64,000 nucleotides of DNA, from the NCBI RefSeq assembly GCF_008120935.1, contig NZ_RDBO01000021.1:108021-172020 (forward strand). The letters run 5' to 3'. Position 1 is the stretch's first letter, and each line of letters starts with the position of its first letter. The notes under the pieces are model-generated. The model was not told the origin of the DNA. It saw only the letters and a list, made by a program, of their open reading frames with translations, and searched no databases. The position numbers were made by a program, and so were the translations under genes. This stretch comes from Streptomyces sp. sk2.1. GTDB lineage: Bacteria; Actinomycetota; Actinomycetes; Streptomycetales; Streptomycetaceae. Positions 1 through 9,277 of the stretch are shown piece after piece.

Positions 1-114
1 CACCACCGCCGAGCCGACCAGGCCCCGGTGCCCCGCGACGAACACACGGGCACCGGACCGCAGGAGGAGGGGGTGGACGGATTCCTGGGGAGAGCCGGGG
101 AGATCAGTCGTCAT
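1..114 (-). CDS. fcl: GDP-L-fucose synthase, N-terminal fragment (runs off left edge)
   Basis: Only the first 38 codons are in the window. They start at ATG 114 and stay open to the edge. After about 21 variable residues comes VFVAGHRGLVGSAVV, the Rossmann beta-strand plus glycine-rich NADP-binding loop typical of GDP-4-keto-6-deoxy-D-mannose epimerase/reductases (GDP-L-fucose synthase, WcaG/Fcl). The family converts the product of GDP-mannose 4,6-dehydratase into GDP-L-fucose in the cytoplasm. The gene diverges from gmd at 244, the enzyme of the preceding step, which supports the assignment. Another extended SDR sugar-nucleotide epimerase cannot be excluded from 38 residues alone. Confidence 0.8.
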   Translation of the reverse strand, partial: MTTDLPGSPQESVHPLLLRSGARVFVAGHRGLVGSAVV

Positions 115-243
115 GGCCCGGATTCTGCCAGCAGCGGCGGCCCGCGGTGACGTTGTGCCGCAGATCGCCCGAATCCGATGTTTCGGTGAGAAATTCCCGG
201 CGGGGAACAACAGCCTCCCGGCCGACCACAGATAGGGGGAGAC

Positions 244-1257
244 GTGGCGAAGACCGCGCTCATCACCGGCGTGACCGGACAGGACGGTTCGTATCTGTCC
301 GAGTTGCTGCTCGACAAGGGGTACACGGTCCATGGACTGATACGCCGCTCGTCGAGCTTCAACACCGAGCGCATAGACCACATCTACCAGGGCCCGGAGG
401 AGGAGAACCGCACGTTCGTCCTGCACCACGCCGACCTCGCCGACGGGGTCGCGCTGGTGAACCTGCTGCGCGACATCCGGCCGGACGAGGTCTACAACCT
501 GGGCGCGCAGTCGCACGTACGCGTCTCGTTCGACGCGCCGCTGTACACGGGCGACATCACCGGGCTCGGCACCATCCGGCTGCTGGAGGCGGTCCGGGCG
601 AGCGGCATCGACACCCGGATCTACCAGGCCTCGTCGTCGGAGATGTTCGGCGCCACTCCGCCCCCGCAGAACGAGAAGACCCCGTTCCACCCGCGCAGCC
701 CGTACAGTGTCGCGAAGGTCTACTCGTACTGGGCGACGGTCAACTACCGTGAGGCGTACGGGATGTTCGCGGTCAACGGGATCCTCTTCAACCACGAGTC
801 GCCGCGGCGCGGCGAGACCTTCGTGACCCGGAAGATCACCCGCGGGGTGGCCAGGATCAAGGCGGGTCTGCAGACCCATCTCCATCTGGGCAACCTCGAC
901 GCCGTGCGCGACTGGGGCTATGCCCCCGAATACGTCGACGCGATGTGGCGGATGCTCCAGTGCGACGAGCCGGACGACTACGTGGTGGCCACCGGCGAGG
1001 GCGTGAGCGTCCGGCAGTTCCTGGAGTACGCCTTCGCGCACGCGGGCCTGGACTGGCGCGAACACGTCCGCTACGACGCCAAGTACGAGCGTCCCAGCGA
1101 GGTCGACGCGCTGATCGGGGACGCCACGAAGGCCGAGGAACTGCTCGGCTGGAAACCGGCCGTGCGTTCGCGGGAGCTCGCCAGGATCATGGTCGAGGCG
1201 GACATCCGCCAGCTGTCCGACCAGCTCGCCGGGGCCTCCGTGCGGGTGGACCGATGA
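244..1257 (+). CDS. gmd: GDP-mannose 4,6-dehydratase
   Basis: A 337-residue extended short-chain dehydrogenase that converts GDP-D-mannose to GDP-4-keto-6-deoxy-D-mannose, the first step to GDP-fucose or GDP-rhamnose. The N terminus has the nucleotide-binding loop [12 protein letters not shown]. The catalytic region has SSSEMFG followed by the YxxxK pair in [10 protein letters not shown], and [16 protein letters not shown] is the conserved Gmd substrate-binding stretch. Length is normal for the family. The start is GTG 244, placed by a GGGGGAGA ribosome site just upstream. The fcl gene is divergent on the left, so the pair probably supplies GDP-fucose to the glycosyltransferases downstream. 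Confidence 0.95.
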   Translation: MAKTALITGVTGQDGSYLSELLLDKGYTVHGLIRRSSSFNTERIDHIYQGPEEENRTFVLHHADLADGVALVNLLRDIRPDEVYNLGAQSHVRVSFDAPLYTGDITGLGTIRLLEAVRASGIDTRIYQASSSEMFGATPPPQNEKTPFHPRSPYSVAKVYSYWATVNYREAYGMFAVNGILFNHESPRRGETFVTRKITRGVARIKAGLQTHLHLGNLDAVRDWGYAPEYVDAMWRMLQCDEPDDYVVATGEGVSVRQFLEYAFAHAGLDWREHVRYDAKYERPSEVDALIGDATKAEELLGWKPAVRSRELARIMVEADIRQLSDQLAGASVRVDR

Positions 1258-1510
1258 GGGGCCTTCGCGCGTCCGGCGCCCTTCCCCGGACCGGACCGGC
1301 GCACCACCGCGCAGCCCGGCCGTCGCCCTGCCGGGCGGCGGCGCCGGGAACCGTCACGGACGCGCCCGCAGGGGCCGGGGCGGTCCGCTCCGGCCACGCC
1401 CATGTGCCCGCCCCCGCCGGAAGCGGGACGGTCCGTCCCCGCCGCCGGTGGGGAGGGGCGACAAGCGCGGCCCCCGGGCCGCGGACCGTTCTCACCTTCG
1501 GAGCCGAATG

Positions 1511-3769
1511 ATGAAACCGACCACGGGGCACAGACCCTTCAAGGGGGGCCGGACGCGTGCGGCGGCCGCGGCCCTCTGTCTGCTCGCCGGAGCACTGACC
1601 GCCGCCGCGTCCGGGGGCGGCCCGGCCGCGGCCCTCACCCCGCCGGTCGCCCTGACCGCGGACGACCTCGCCACCTGGCAGACCAACGGCATCGTCTGGT
1701 CGATGGCCGCGTCGGACGCCGGTGTCGTCTACACCGGCGGCACCTTCTCCACGGTCCGGCCGCCGGACGCCGCGCCGGGCACCTCGGAGCAGCCCGCGGT
1801 GAACTTCGCCGCGTTCGACGCGGCGACGGGCGCACCGGCCGGGTGCAGCCTGTCGTTCACGGTCTCGTCGGGCACCGCGACCGTGCGTTCCCTGGCGCTC
1901 TCGCCGGACCAGAAGACCCTCTACGCCGGTGGGCGGTTCGGGTCGGTGAACGGGGTCGGGGTGAGCAACATCGCCGCGATCGACGTCGCGACCTGCACCC
2001 CGCGCCAGGACTTCAAGTTCGCCGTGTCCGCGACGGTCCGGGCCCTCGCCGTCACCGCCGACACCGTCTATCTGGGCGGCGACTTCACCAGCGTCGCGGG
2101 GCAGGCCCGGAAGATGTTCGCCGCGGTCACCACGGCGGGCGCGCTGAAGCCGTGGAAGGCCGACGCGGACGAGGTGGGCCGGGCCGTGGAGCTGACGCCC
2201 GACCGCAAGCACGTCCTGCTCGGCGGTGACTTCTTCACCGTCAACGGCACCACCTCGCACGCGCTGGCGGTGGTGGACGCCACGAGCGGGGCCGTGCGGA
2301 AGAGCTACCCGGCCGGTTTCATCCCCGACACCTCGACGGTGCAGGACCTCACCACGGACGCCACCGGCTTCTACACCGCCAACGAGGGCACCGGGGGCGG
2401 TGTGTTCGACGGCCGGATCGCGCTGGACCTCGGCGACTTCGAGCAGCGCTGGCGGGACACCTGCCTGGGCGCCACCCAGGCCGTCCTGGTGCACAAGGGC
2501 GTGCTGTACAGCGGGAGTCACGCGCACGACTGCGCCAGCATGGGCGAGTTCCCCAACCAGCCGCGCAAGCACCTGCTGGCCCAGTCCGTCGACGACCCGA
2601 AGCTGCTCCCCTGGTTCCCGGACACCAACGACGGGATCGGGGAACCGGTCGGTCCCCGGGTGATGGCACAGGCCGACAGCGGCGGCCACCACTACCTCTG
2701 GGTCGGCGGCGAGTTCACCACCGTCAACGGCTCCGCCCAGCAGGGCCTGACCCGGTTCGCCGACGGGCCCGACACCGGTGCCCCGTGGGTGCCCAACGTC
2801 AGCCTGTCCACGGTCTCCCCGGGCAAGGTGGAGGTCAACTGGCAGACCAGCTTCGACACCGACGACGGGGAACTCACCTACCGCGTCTACAAGGACGGCG
2901 CGAGCACCCCGGTGCACACCACGACGGGGTACTCGCTGTTCTGGGACCGGCCGCAGCTGCGGTGGACCGACACGGACGTGGCCGCGGGCGAGACCCACTC
3001 GTACCGGATCAGCGCGAGCGACGGCACCAACACCAGCGCCAAATCGGCCGCTGTGTCCGCCACCGTGACGTCCGCGGCCGAGAAGTACCCCGCCAAGGTG
3101 CTGGCCGACGGCGCCTCGCTCTACTGGCGGTACGACGAGGGCTCCTCGACCTTCGCCGGTGGCACCGGCCCGGGGCTGGACAACGGGTTCCTGCGCAACT
3201 CCCCCGCCTACCGCCAGACCCCGGCGGCCGTCGCGGGCCCGTCGACCGCGATCGGCTTCAACGGCTCGAACCAGTACGCGTACAGCAACCGGCGCCACCC
3301 GCAGCCGGCCAGGTTCTCGGTGGAGACCTGGATCAAAACCACGACCACCAAGGGGGGAAGGATCATCGGCTTCTCCAATCTGACCATGCAGAACAGCACC
3401 CAGTACGACAAGCACGTGTACATGCGTGACGACGGCCGGCTGGTCTTCGGGGTGAAGAGCGGCAGCGCCCGGACCGTCACCACGCCCTCCGCCTACAACA
3501 ACGGCGCCTGGCACCACGTGGTCGCCACGCAGGGCCCCGGCGGCATGGCGCTGTACGTGGACGGGCAGCTCCGCGCCTCGTCCGCCCTGTACACCGGCAA
3601 CGAGAAGTACGACGGCTACTGGCGGGTCGGCGGGGACAATCTGAACGGCTGGCCGAGCAGGCCGACGAGCAACTTCTTCGCCGGGCAGATCGACGAGACC
3701 GCCGTCTACCCGACCGCGCTGAGCGGTGCGCAGGTCAGTTCCCACTACGCGCTGAGGACGGGTGGATGA
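1511..3769 (+). CDS. Secreted beta-propeller / fibronectin III / LamG protein
   Basis: A 752-residue exported protein. Residues 1-43 form a Sec signal peptide: basic start, then a hydrophobic Ala/Leu run ending near AAAL. The next ~380 residues carry repeats of the form GGxFxxVxG (for example GGRFGSVNG, GGDFTSVAG, GGEFTTVNG), as in DUF5122-like beta-propellers. A fibronectin type III module follows (VEVNWQTSFD to SATVTS), and a C-terminal LamG/concanavalin-like jelly roll (FSVETWIKT to IDETAVYP) probably binds carbohydrate. ATG 1508 and 1511 are both possible; GGAG at 1500-1503 is spaced better for 1511. It is coupled by ATGA to the lipoprotein gene. I infer a cell-surface role in the polysaccharide locus; no catalytic motif is visible. 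Confidence 0.85.
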   Translation: MKPTTGHRPFKGGRTRAAAAALCLLAGALTAAASGGGPAAALTPPVALTADDLATWQTNGIVWSMAASDAGVVYTGGTFSTVRPPDAAPGTSEQPAVNFAAFDAATGAPAGCSLSFTVSSGTATVRSLALSPDQKTLYAGGRFGSVNGVGVSNIAAIDVATCTPRQDFKFAVSATVRALAVTADTVYLGGDFTSVAGQARKMFAAVTTAGALKPWKADADEVGRAVELTPDRKHVLLGGDFFTVNGTTSHALAVVDATSGAVRKSYPAGFIPDTSTVQDLTTDATGFYTANEGTGGGVFDGRIALDLGDFEQRWRDTCLGATQAVLVHKGVLYSGSHAHDCASMGEFPNQPRKHLLAQSVDDPKLLPWFPDTNDGIGEPVGPRVMAQADSGGHHYLWVGGEFTTVNGSAQQGLTRFADGPDTGAPWVPNVSLSTVSPGKVEVNWQTSFDTDDGELTYRVYKDGASTPVHTTTGYSLFWDRPQLRWTDTDVAAGETHSYRISASDGTNTSAKSAAVSATVTSAAEKYPAKVLADGASLYWRYDEGSSTFAGGTGPGLDNGFLRNSPAYRQTPAAVAGPSTAIGFNGSNQYAYSNRRHPQPARFSVETWIKTTTTKGGRIIGFSNLTMQNSTQYDKHVYMRDDGRLVFGVKSGSARTVTTPSAYNNGAWHHVVATQGPGGMALYVDGQLRASSALYTGNEKYDGYWRVGGDNLNGWPSRPTSNFFAGQIDETAVYPTALSGAQVSSHYALRTGG

Positions 3770-4458
3770 GGTATCCGTTCCGGGCCGGTGCCGTCGCCGT
3801 ACTCGCGGCGGTGCTGGCCGCCTGCGGCTCGTCCTCCCCGGACCGGGAGGCGGACCGGGTGGCCGGGCCCGCGGCGAGCCGGGCGCCGCTCGCGGCCCCG
3901 TCGTCCGGTCCCGGCACCACCGCGTCCGGCACCCCCTCGGCCCCGCGGACGGGCGAACCGCCGAAACTGTCCGCCGACGAACTCGCCCCGGCCACCGGCT
4001 CCTTCACGAAGGAGCAGAAGAAGTACCTGACCGACCGGGTGCCCCGGGGCATGGACCCGGCGGCCGTGCTCCAGACCGGCCAGGAGACCTGCGACAGGCT
4101 GGACTACCTGGTGAGGGCCGACCGGGACGTGGCGGTCGGCGCGATCGTGACGGGCGAGATCGCCGACGCACGGCCCGCCGTGGAGAACCTCTGCACCCGG
4201 CACCGGGACCTGCTGCGGGAGGCCGGCCGGGGGTACGCGGACGGCACGTACGAGGGCGACGGTGTCCGGCCCGGCCGCTACCGCAGCGTCTCCCCCACCG
4301 GGAACTGCAGTTGGCGGATCACCGGCGCGGACGGCCGGGACCTGACCTCGGGCTCGGCCGCCGCCGGGAAGCGGAGCGGGATCACCGTGCCCGCGTCGGC
4401 CCGCGCCTTCACCTCGACCGGCTGCTACGCCTGGCTGCCCGAAGGAGACTCCCGATGA
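3766..4458 (+). CDS. Surface lipoprotein of unknown function
   Basis: A 230-residue predicted lipoprotein. The signal peptide ends in the lipobox LAAC with the lipidated Cys at position 20, followed by a low-complexity Ser/Pro/Ala linker (residues 21-65). The globular part has Cys in GQETCDRLDYLV, ENLCTRHRDLL, GNCSW and GCYAWLP, which suggests disulphides outside the membrane. The C-terminal half (GTYEGDGVRPGRYRSVSP...) resembles small beta-rich extracellular modules found in other actinobacterial lipoproteins. The gene overlaps its neighbours by ATGA at both ends, so it is co-translated with the LamG protein and the GT2. No enzymatic function can be read from it. Confidence 0.82.
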   Translation: MRYPFRAGAVAVLAAVLAACGSSSPDREADRVAGPAASRAPLAAPSSGPGTTASGTPSAPRTGEPPKLSADELAPATGSFTKEQKKYLTDRVPRGMDPAAVLQTGQETCDRLDYLVRADRDVAVGAIVTGEIADARPAVENLCTRHRDLLREAGRGYADGTYEGDGVRPGRYRSVSPTGNCSWRITGADGRDLTSGSAAAGKRSGITVPASARAFTSTGCYAWLPEGDSR

Positions 4459-5282
4459 ACAGGCTGCCGATAGCCGTGGTGATCCCCACGAAGAACGAGG
4501 GGCTCAACATCGCCGAGGCGGTGGGGTCGGTGCTCGGCCACTTCGAGGCGGTCGTCGTCGTCGACTCGCACAGCACGGACGACACGGCGAAGATCGCCGA
4601 GGAGTGCGGGGCCGAGGTGGTCGCGTACACCTGGGACGGCGGGCATCCCCGCAAGAAGCAGTGGTGTCTGGACCACGTCCGCACGGACCTGGACTGGATC
4701 CTGCTGCTCGACGGGGACGAGCGGATCGGTCCCGGTCTGCTGGCCGAGCTGCGGCAGGTCTTCTCCGCTCCCGGCGGGCCCGGGGCCGCCGCGTACGACA
4801 TCCCGCTCGGTTACTGGTTCTCCGGGAAGCGGCTGCGGCACGGCTACACCATCCGCAAACGGTCGCTGACCGACCGGACCCGCTGCCGGTACCCGGAGGT
4901 GGGGGACCTCGACGCGCCGGGCATCGGCGAGGTCGAGGGGCACTACCAGCCCGTCGCCGAGTCGGTCGGCACCCTGCGCAACCCGATCGAGCACCAGGAC
5001 CTCGACCCGGTCACCGCCTGGTTCGAGCGGCACAACCGCTACTCCGACTGGGAGGCGTGGCTGGAGCACCATCCCGAGGTGAAGGAGCAGGTGCGGAGGG
5101 TGAAGTCGCGCCAGGGGCAGCTGTTCCACAAGGCGCCGTTCAAGCCACTGGTGTCGTTCGCGTACATGTACGTGTACCGGCGGGGGTTCCTCGACGGGCG
5201 GGCCGGGCTCGACTTCGCCCTGGCGATGAGCTTCTACCGTTGGCAGATCGGCCTCAAGTCCCGTGAGGGAAGGGTGGTTTGA
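4455..5282 (+). CDS. Family 2 glycosyltransferase
   Basis: A 275-residue GT-A-fold transferase. It opens with IAVVIPTKNEG, the nucleotide-sugar binding strand of GT2 enzymes. VVVVDSHSTDDT follows at about residue 33, and the metal-binding DxD is seen as LLDGDER (D86, D88). The length and the C-terminal helical part resemble the WaaE/KdtX-like beta-1,4-glucosyltransferase group, which transfers one sugar to a lipid-linked or surface acceptor. The start ATG 4455 overlaps the lipoprotein stop as ATGA, with GAAGGAGA upstream. It is the last gene of the LamG-lipoprotein-GT2 unit and converges on the GT4 gene only four bases away. Confidence 0.88.
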   Translation: MNRLPIAVVIPTKNEGLNIAEAVGSVLGHFEAVVVVDSHSTDDTAKIAEECGAEVVAYTWDGGHPRKKQWCLDHVRTDLDWILLLDGDERIGPGLLAELRQVFSAPGGPGAAAYDIPLGYWFSGKRLRHGYTIRKRSLTDRTRCRYPEVGDLDAPGIGEVEGHYQPVAESVGTLRNPIEHQDLDPVTAWFERHNRYSDWEAWLEHHPEVKEQVRRVKSRQGQLFHKAPFKPLVSFAYMYVYRRGFLDGRAGLDFALAMSFYRWQIGLKSREGRVV

Positions 5283-5286
5283 GGCA

Positions 5287-6444
5287 TCAAACCCTCCGGC
5301 GGACCACGTCCTCGTAGGTCCGCCGGAGGGCTCCGGCCACGGCCTCGATGGTGAAGTCCTCGTTGACGAGGTCCCAGGCCGCCCGGCCGGCCCGTTCGTT
5401 GGCCTCGGGTTCGAGGAGTTCCAGTACGGCGTCGGCGACCCCGCGCGCGTTCCTCGCGTCCTGGCCGACCCGGCTGTCGATCACCCGGCCCGCTCCCGCC
5501 CGTGCCACGTCGGGGGCGAGGCCGCAGGTGCGGGTGACGACCACGGGGGTGCCGACCGACATCGCCTCCAGGACGGACACGCCCAGGGGTTCCTCGATCG
5601 ACGGCAGCACGTACACATCGGCCTGCCGTCCCGCCGCCAGGACCGCCTCGTGGTCGAGCGGCCCCACGTGGTCGAGCGAGTCCGTCACCCCCAGCCCGCG
5701 GGCGAGTTCCAGGGTGCCGCGCAGGGCGCCGGTGTCGGGTCCGGCCAGCACGAAGCGGGCGTCGGGGTGGCGGGCCAGGACCGCGGGCATCGCGGCGACG
5801 AAGTCCTCCGGGCGCTTGCGTTCCTGGATGCGGGCCAGGAAGAGCACCGTGGGCGGCCGGCCCGGCTCCCGGGCGGGCTTGCGTTGCTGCGGGCGCACCC
5901 CGTTGACCAGCCGGACGGTGCGGGTCAGCGGCACCGGTGCGGCGACGGCGTTCACATCGAGGCGTTCCGTCTCGGTCAGGTGCAGTACGGCGTCGGCGCG
6001 GCGCAGCACCGTGCGCACCCCGAGGAGGTCGGTCAACCGGGCGACCCGGTTCTCGGTGGGGTCCACCATGCCGTGGGTCTGGACGACCAGCGGGGTGCGG
6101 GTGGCCAGGGCGAGCAGTGCGGCGGGCAGGGTCACCAGGTCGCGCATCAGGTGTACGTGGACCAGGTCGGCCCCGCGCATCATGCGGCGGGCGGTGAGCA
6201 GGAGCGCCCCGGAGGTGATGCCGCTGACCTCGAACACGGGAAGCAGATGGCGGGCCCGGAAGAGGTGGACCGGCACCCCCTCGACCTCGCGCGGCAGCGG
6301 TCCGTCGAAGCCGTCGCCCAGGGCCATGATCCGGGCGTCGTCGCCCGCGGCCCGCTGCACCTTCGACAGGTTGAGCGCCACCCGCGTCGGACCGCCGAAG
6401 GCGTGGTCCGGGGTGTGGAGCGTGACGATGTGCAGGATCTTCAC
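5287..6444 (-). CDS. Family 4 glycosyltransferase
   Basis: A 385-residue GT-B glycosyltransferase. The N-terminal domain starts MKILHIVTLHTPDHAFGGPTRVALNLS, containing the acceptor-side glycine loop. The C-terminal domain has VLFLARIQERKRPEDFVAA and the EX7E signature in EEPLGVSVLEAM, which binds the donor nucleotide-sugar with retention of configuration. It probably adds one sugar to the lipid-linked repeat unit on the cytoplasmic face. It is transcribed away from the Wzy-like gene at 6550, with a 105-base divergent spacer that probably holds both promoters. Confidence 0.9.
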   Translation of the reverse strand: MKILHIVTLHTPDHAFGGPTRVALNLSKVQRAAGDDARIMALGDGFDGPLPREVEGVPVHLFRARHLLPVFEVSGITSGALLLTARRMMRGADLVHVHLMRDLVTLPAALLALATRTPLVVQTHGMVDPTENRVARLTDLLGVRTVLRRADAVLHLTETERLDVNAVAAPVPLTRTVRLVNGVRPQQRKPAREPGRPPTVLFLARIQERKRPEDFVAAMPAVLARHPDARFVLAGPDTGALRGTLELARGLGVTDSLDHVGPLDHEAVLAAGRQADVYVLPSIEEPLGVSVLEAMSVGTPVVVTRTCGLAPDVARAGAGRVIDSRVGQDARNARGVADAVLELLEPEANERAGRAAWDLVNEDFTIEAVAGALRRTYEDVVRRRV

Positions 6445-6549
6445 CAGGGTTCCCCTCGCCCTCGGCCGACCCCGCCAGACTAGTCAGCCGAACCGCCCCA
6501 AGTGGGTTGATTCGTTAGAGTGTTCACAGGTCCACGGAACGGGGAGCGC

Positions 6550-8064
6550 ATGACGTCCGTGCACGAGGCGGAACCGTCCGCGCCCCTGCCGGGGCGCGTT
6601 CCGCGCGAACCGGTCCGGCCGCCGGCCGGGCCCATGTCGTGGGCGATGCTGTCGCGCGCGCTGGCCGTGCCGCTGATCCTCGGCCTGGTGTGCTTCCTGC
6701 CCGCGGTGATCGCCGCCCAGCCCGGTTCGGGCGTCCGGGACAACGCGTACTGGCTCCAGTTGGTGCTGACCTGCTACGCGGGGGCCCGGCTCGCGACGAT
6801 GATCCTGTCCACCCGGCGGCGGCTGCTGCAGGGCATCTTCTGGATGTTCGTGTACATCGCGATGGGGGTGGCGCCGTTCGCGCAGGCGGTGATCGGGCAG
6901 ACGCCCACCCCGGTGGTGGGGCCGCGGGGGGATCTGGTGACGGCCGTGGCGCTGGTCCTGGTGGGCTGTGCCGCGTTCGACCTCGGGGCGCTGCTGGCGA
7001 ACCGCCGACCGCTGCGCCGGCGGGCCGCCGCCCGCCTCGGGACCGGTCCGGCCACCGTGCACCGGGGGCGGCTCAGGGTGCTGGTGCTGCTGGCCTTCGC
7101 CGCGAGCGGCTACTACGTCATGAAGGTGGGCGGCCCCGCCGTCTTCTTCACCAGCCGCCAGGAGATCAGTGCCTCGGTCGCGGCCAGCGGTGTGGTGACG
7201 GAGGGGTCCAATGTGGGGTCGGCCTTCCTCAAGGGCTTCGGCACGGTGCCCGCGCTGCTCGGGCTGCTCTTCTGCACGCGCCGGCTGGTGACGTCGCGCC
7301 GGGCCCGCCGCTCCCCGTCGACGGTGCTGGCCTGGGGCGCGCTGATGCTCCTCAACGTCGTCGTCAACAACCCCGTCTCCAACGCCCGTTACTGGTTCCT
7401 GACGGTCCTGGTCTCGTTCCTGTTCACCGCGTTCCCGAGCAGTTCGGCGATGTACCGCTCGGTGCTGGCGCTGGGGGTGGTGGGGGCGCTGGTGGTGTTC
7501 CCGTACGCGGACCGGTTCCGCTACGACGGCGACGGGTACCGGCCGGTGGAGTCGTCGTCGGTGTTCGAGCCGCTGGCCACCAAGGACTACGACCAGACGG
7601 TGATGTTCGCCAACGCCATCACCTGGGTCGACACCCGCGGCCACACCTACGGGCGCCAACTGGCGGGCTCCGCGCTGTTCTTCGTGCCCCGTTCGGTGTG
7701 GGACGGCAAGCCCGAGGACACCGGGGTGCGCGTCGGCCAGTGGATGGGGATGCGGATGACCAACCTGTCGGCGCCGTTGTGGGCCGAGCTCTGGGTCGAC
7801 TTCGGCGCGCCGGGCATGGCGGGCGCCTTCGCCCTGGCCGGGTACGTCGCCGCCCGCACCGACCGGCGCTACGCGCGCGCGGTCTCCCGGGACGGGCCGG
7901 GGCCGGGCAGTGTGGCGGCCGTCTCCGTGCCGCTGCTCGCCGGGTACGCCTTCATCCTGTTGCGCGGGCCGCTGTTGCAGTCCGTCGGGAAGCTCGCCGT
8001 CGCGGCGCTCTGTCTGCTGCTGGTCACGAGCTTCCGGGAACGGGGCGAACGGCGTCCGCGCTGA
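6550..8064 (+). CDS. Wzy-like oligosaccharide repeat-unit polymerase (polytopic membrane protein)
   Basis: A 504-residue membrane protein with about ten or more hydrophobic segments (for example LILGLVCFLPAVIA, LVALVLVGCAAFDLGALL, VLALGVVGALVVFPY) and one large extracytoplasmic loop around residues 300-400 (TKDYDQTVMFANAITWVDT and following). This layout and the genetic context match O-antigen polymerase/Wzy-like proteins, which join undecaprenyl-linked repeat units outside the membrane. Sequence identity between Wzy proteins is always low, so the assignment rests on topology and neighbours. The start is ATG 6550 with GGGGAGCGC just upstream. The 3' end overlaps the convergent flippase gene by 41 bases. 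Confidence 0.7.
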   Translation: MTSVHEAEPSAPLPGRVPREPVRPPAGPMSWAMLSRALAVPLILGLVCFLPAVIAAQPGSGVRDNAYWLQLVLTCYAGARLATMILSTRRRLLQGIFWMFVYIAMGVAPFAQAVIGQTPTPVVGPRGDLVTAVALVLVGCAAFDLGALLANRRPLRRRAAARLGTGPATVHRGRLRVLVLLAFAASGYYVMKVGGPAVFFTSRQEISASVAASGVVTEGSNVGSAFLKGFGTVPALLGLLFCTRRLVTSRRARRSPSTVLAWGALMLLNVVVNNPVSNARYWFLTVLVSFLFTAFPSSSAMYRSVLALGVVGALVVFPYADRFRYDGDGYRPVESSSVFEPLATKDYDQTVMFANAITWVDTRGHTYGRQLAGSALFFVPRSVWDGKPEDTGVRVGQWMGMRMTNLSAPLWAELWVDFGAPGMAGAFALAGYVAARTDRRYARAVSRDGPGPGSVAAVSVPLLAGYAFILLRGPLLQSVGKLAVAALCLLLVTSFRERGERRPR

Positions 8065-9277
8065 CCGGCGGCCGGTTCGCTGCGGGGCGGCGCCCCAGCC
8101 GGGCCACCCGGGTCCAGGTGGCCACCGCCTTGCAGACGGAGCCCAGGCACAGGCCCCAGGCGGCGCCCGGCACCCCGCCGAGCGCGTATCCGCCGATGAG
8201 GAGGGCGGCGGCGGTGAGCGAGAAGACCACCTGGACGGGGAGCGTGGTGCGGGGGTCGAGCATCCGCAGGGCCAGCAGCCCGCAGGTGCCGACGGCCATC
8301 GCCACGTACTGGCTGCCGGTCGCCGGGAGGAGGGCGGCGGCCGTGGGCCAGGTGTCGCCGAGCAGTCGACGGCCGACGCCGTCGGGCAGCAGGGCAAGTG
8401 CGGTGGTCCAGGCGGCGGCCGTGGCGGCCAGGACGGCGGCGAGCGCCGCGGCGGCCCGGGTCCGGCGGTGTGCGGAGGGGATGCGGCCCAGCAGCGGCGG
8501 GCCGAATCCGGTGGCCGAGGTGAACAGCACGTTCAGCGGCCCGAAGAGGGTGGTCGCGCCGCGCAGGGCACCGACCACCAGGGGGTTGCCGACCGCTCCG
8601 AGTCCGAGGACGGAGAGCTGGCCGGTGGCGTTGCCCACCCCGAACTCCACGACGAAGCGCCGCCCCAGGTGGTCGCGGCGCAGCAGGCTTCCCGGGCGCA
8701 GGGGCGCACCGGCCGTCCTGCGGTGCAGCAGTACGGCCGACAGCAGCAGGGCCGGGAGCGCGGACAGGCCCCACACGGCGACGAGCCGGGCGGCCGGGGC
8801 GCCGTGCGGCTGGGCGAGGAGCGCGCCCAGGGCGCAGCCGAGCCTGAGCAGGTCGCCGGTCAGCGCCAGGTGCGGCAGGTGCAGGGTGGAGAAGGCGTAG
8901 CGCATGGTGTCCTGGCCCAGGACGACCGGCAGGACGAGTCCCAGCGCCGTCAGGGCCGGTGCGGTGGCGCCGGGCAGCGAGAGGCAGACGGCGGCCGTCG
9001 GAACACCGAGCGCCGCCGCCGCGAGCAGGGTGAAGGCGACCGCCGACCGGCAGGAGCCGCGCACCTCGTCGGCGTCGCCGCGGCGCAGCACCAACGGCTG
9101 GCCGACGTAGGCACCGAAGGACCCCAGCAGCACGGTGAAGACGAGGTAGACCGCCGAGAAGCGGGCGAAGTCGGCCACGGTGGACAGACGGGCGGCCGTG
9201 ACCAGCACCAGGATGTTGGTGAGCGCCGCCACGCCCTGGTCCGCGACCGAGCAGACGATCGCGGTGCGTGCCCTCAT
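8024..9277 (-). CDS. Wzx-like polysaccharide flippase (MATE/MOP superfamily)
   Basis: A 417-residue protein with about twelve predicted membrane spans. It starts MRARTAIVCSVADQGVAALTNILVLVTAARLSTVADFARFSAVYLVF, which resembles the first two helices of Wzx/polysaccharide_synt flippases. The family moves undecaprenyl-pyrophosphate-linked repeat units to the outer leaflet. The start codon overlaps the stop of the upstream Wzz-like gene (ATGA), so GT4, Wzz-like and Wzx-like form one operon. Its last 41 bases overlap the end of the convergent Wzy-like gene. I am confident of a polytopic exporter; the flippase role comes mainly from context. Confidence 0.75.
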   Translation of the reverse strand: MRARTAIVCSVADQGVAALTNILVLVTAARLSTVADFARFSAVYLVFTVLLGSFGAYVGQPLVLRRGDADEVRGSCRSAVAFTLLAAAALGVPTAAVCLSLPGATAPALTALGLVLPVVLGQDTMRYAFSTLHLPHLALTGDLLRLGCALGALLAQPHGAPAARLVAVWGLSALPALLLSAVLLHRRTAGAPLRPGSLLRRDHLGRRFVVEFGVGNATGQLSVLGLGAVGNPLVVGALRGATTLFGPLNVLFTSATGFGPPLLGRIPSAHRRTRAAAALAAVLAATAAAWTTALALLPDGVGRRLLGDTWPTAAALLPATGSQYVAMAVGTCGLLALRMLDPRTTLPVQVVFSLTAAALLIGGYALGGVPGAAWGLCLGSVCKAVATWTRVARLGRRPAANRPPVSADAVRPVPGSS

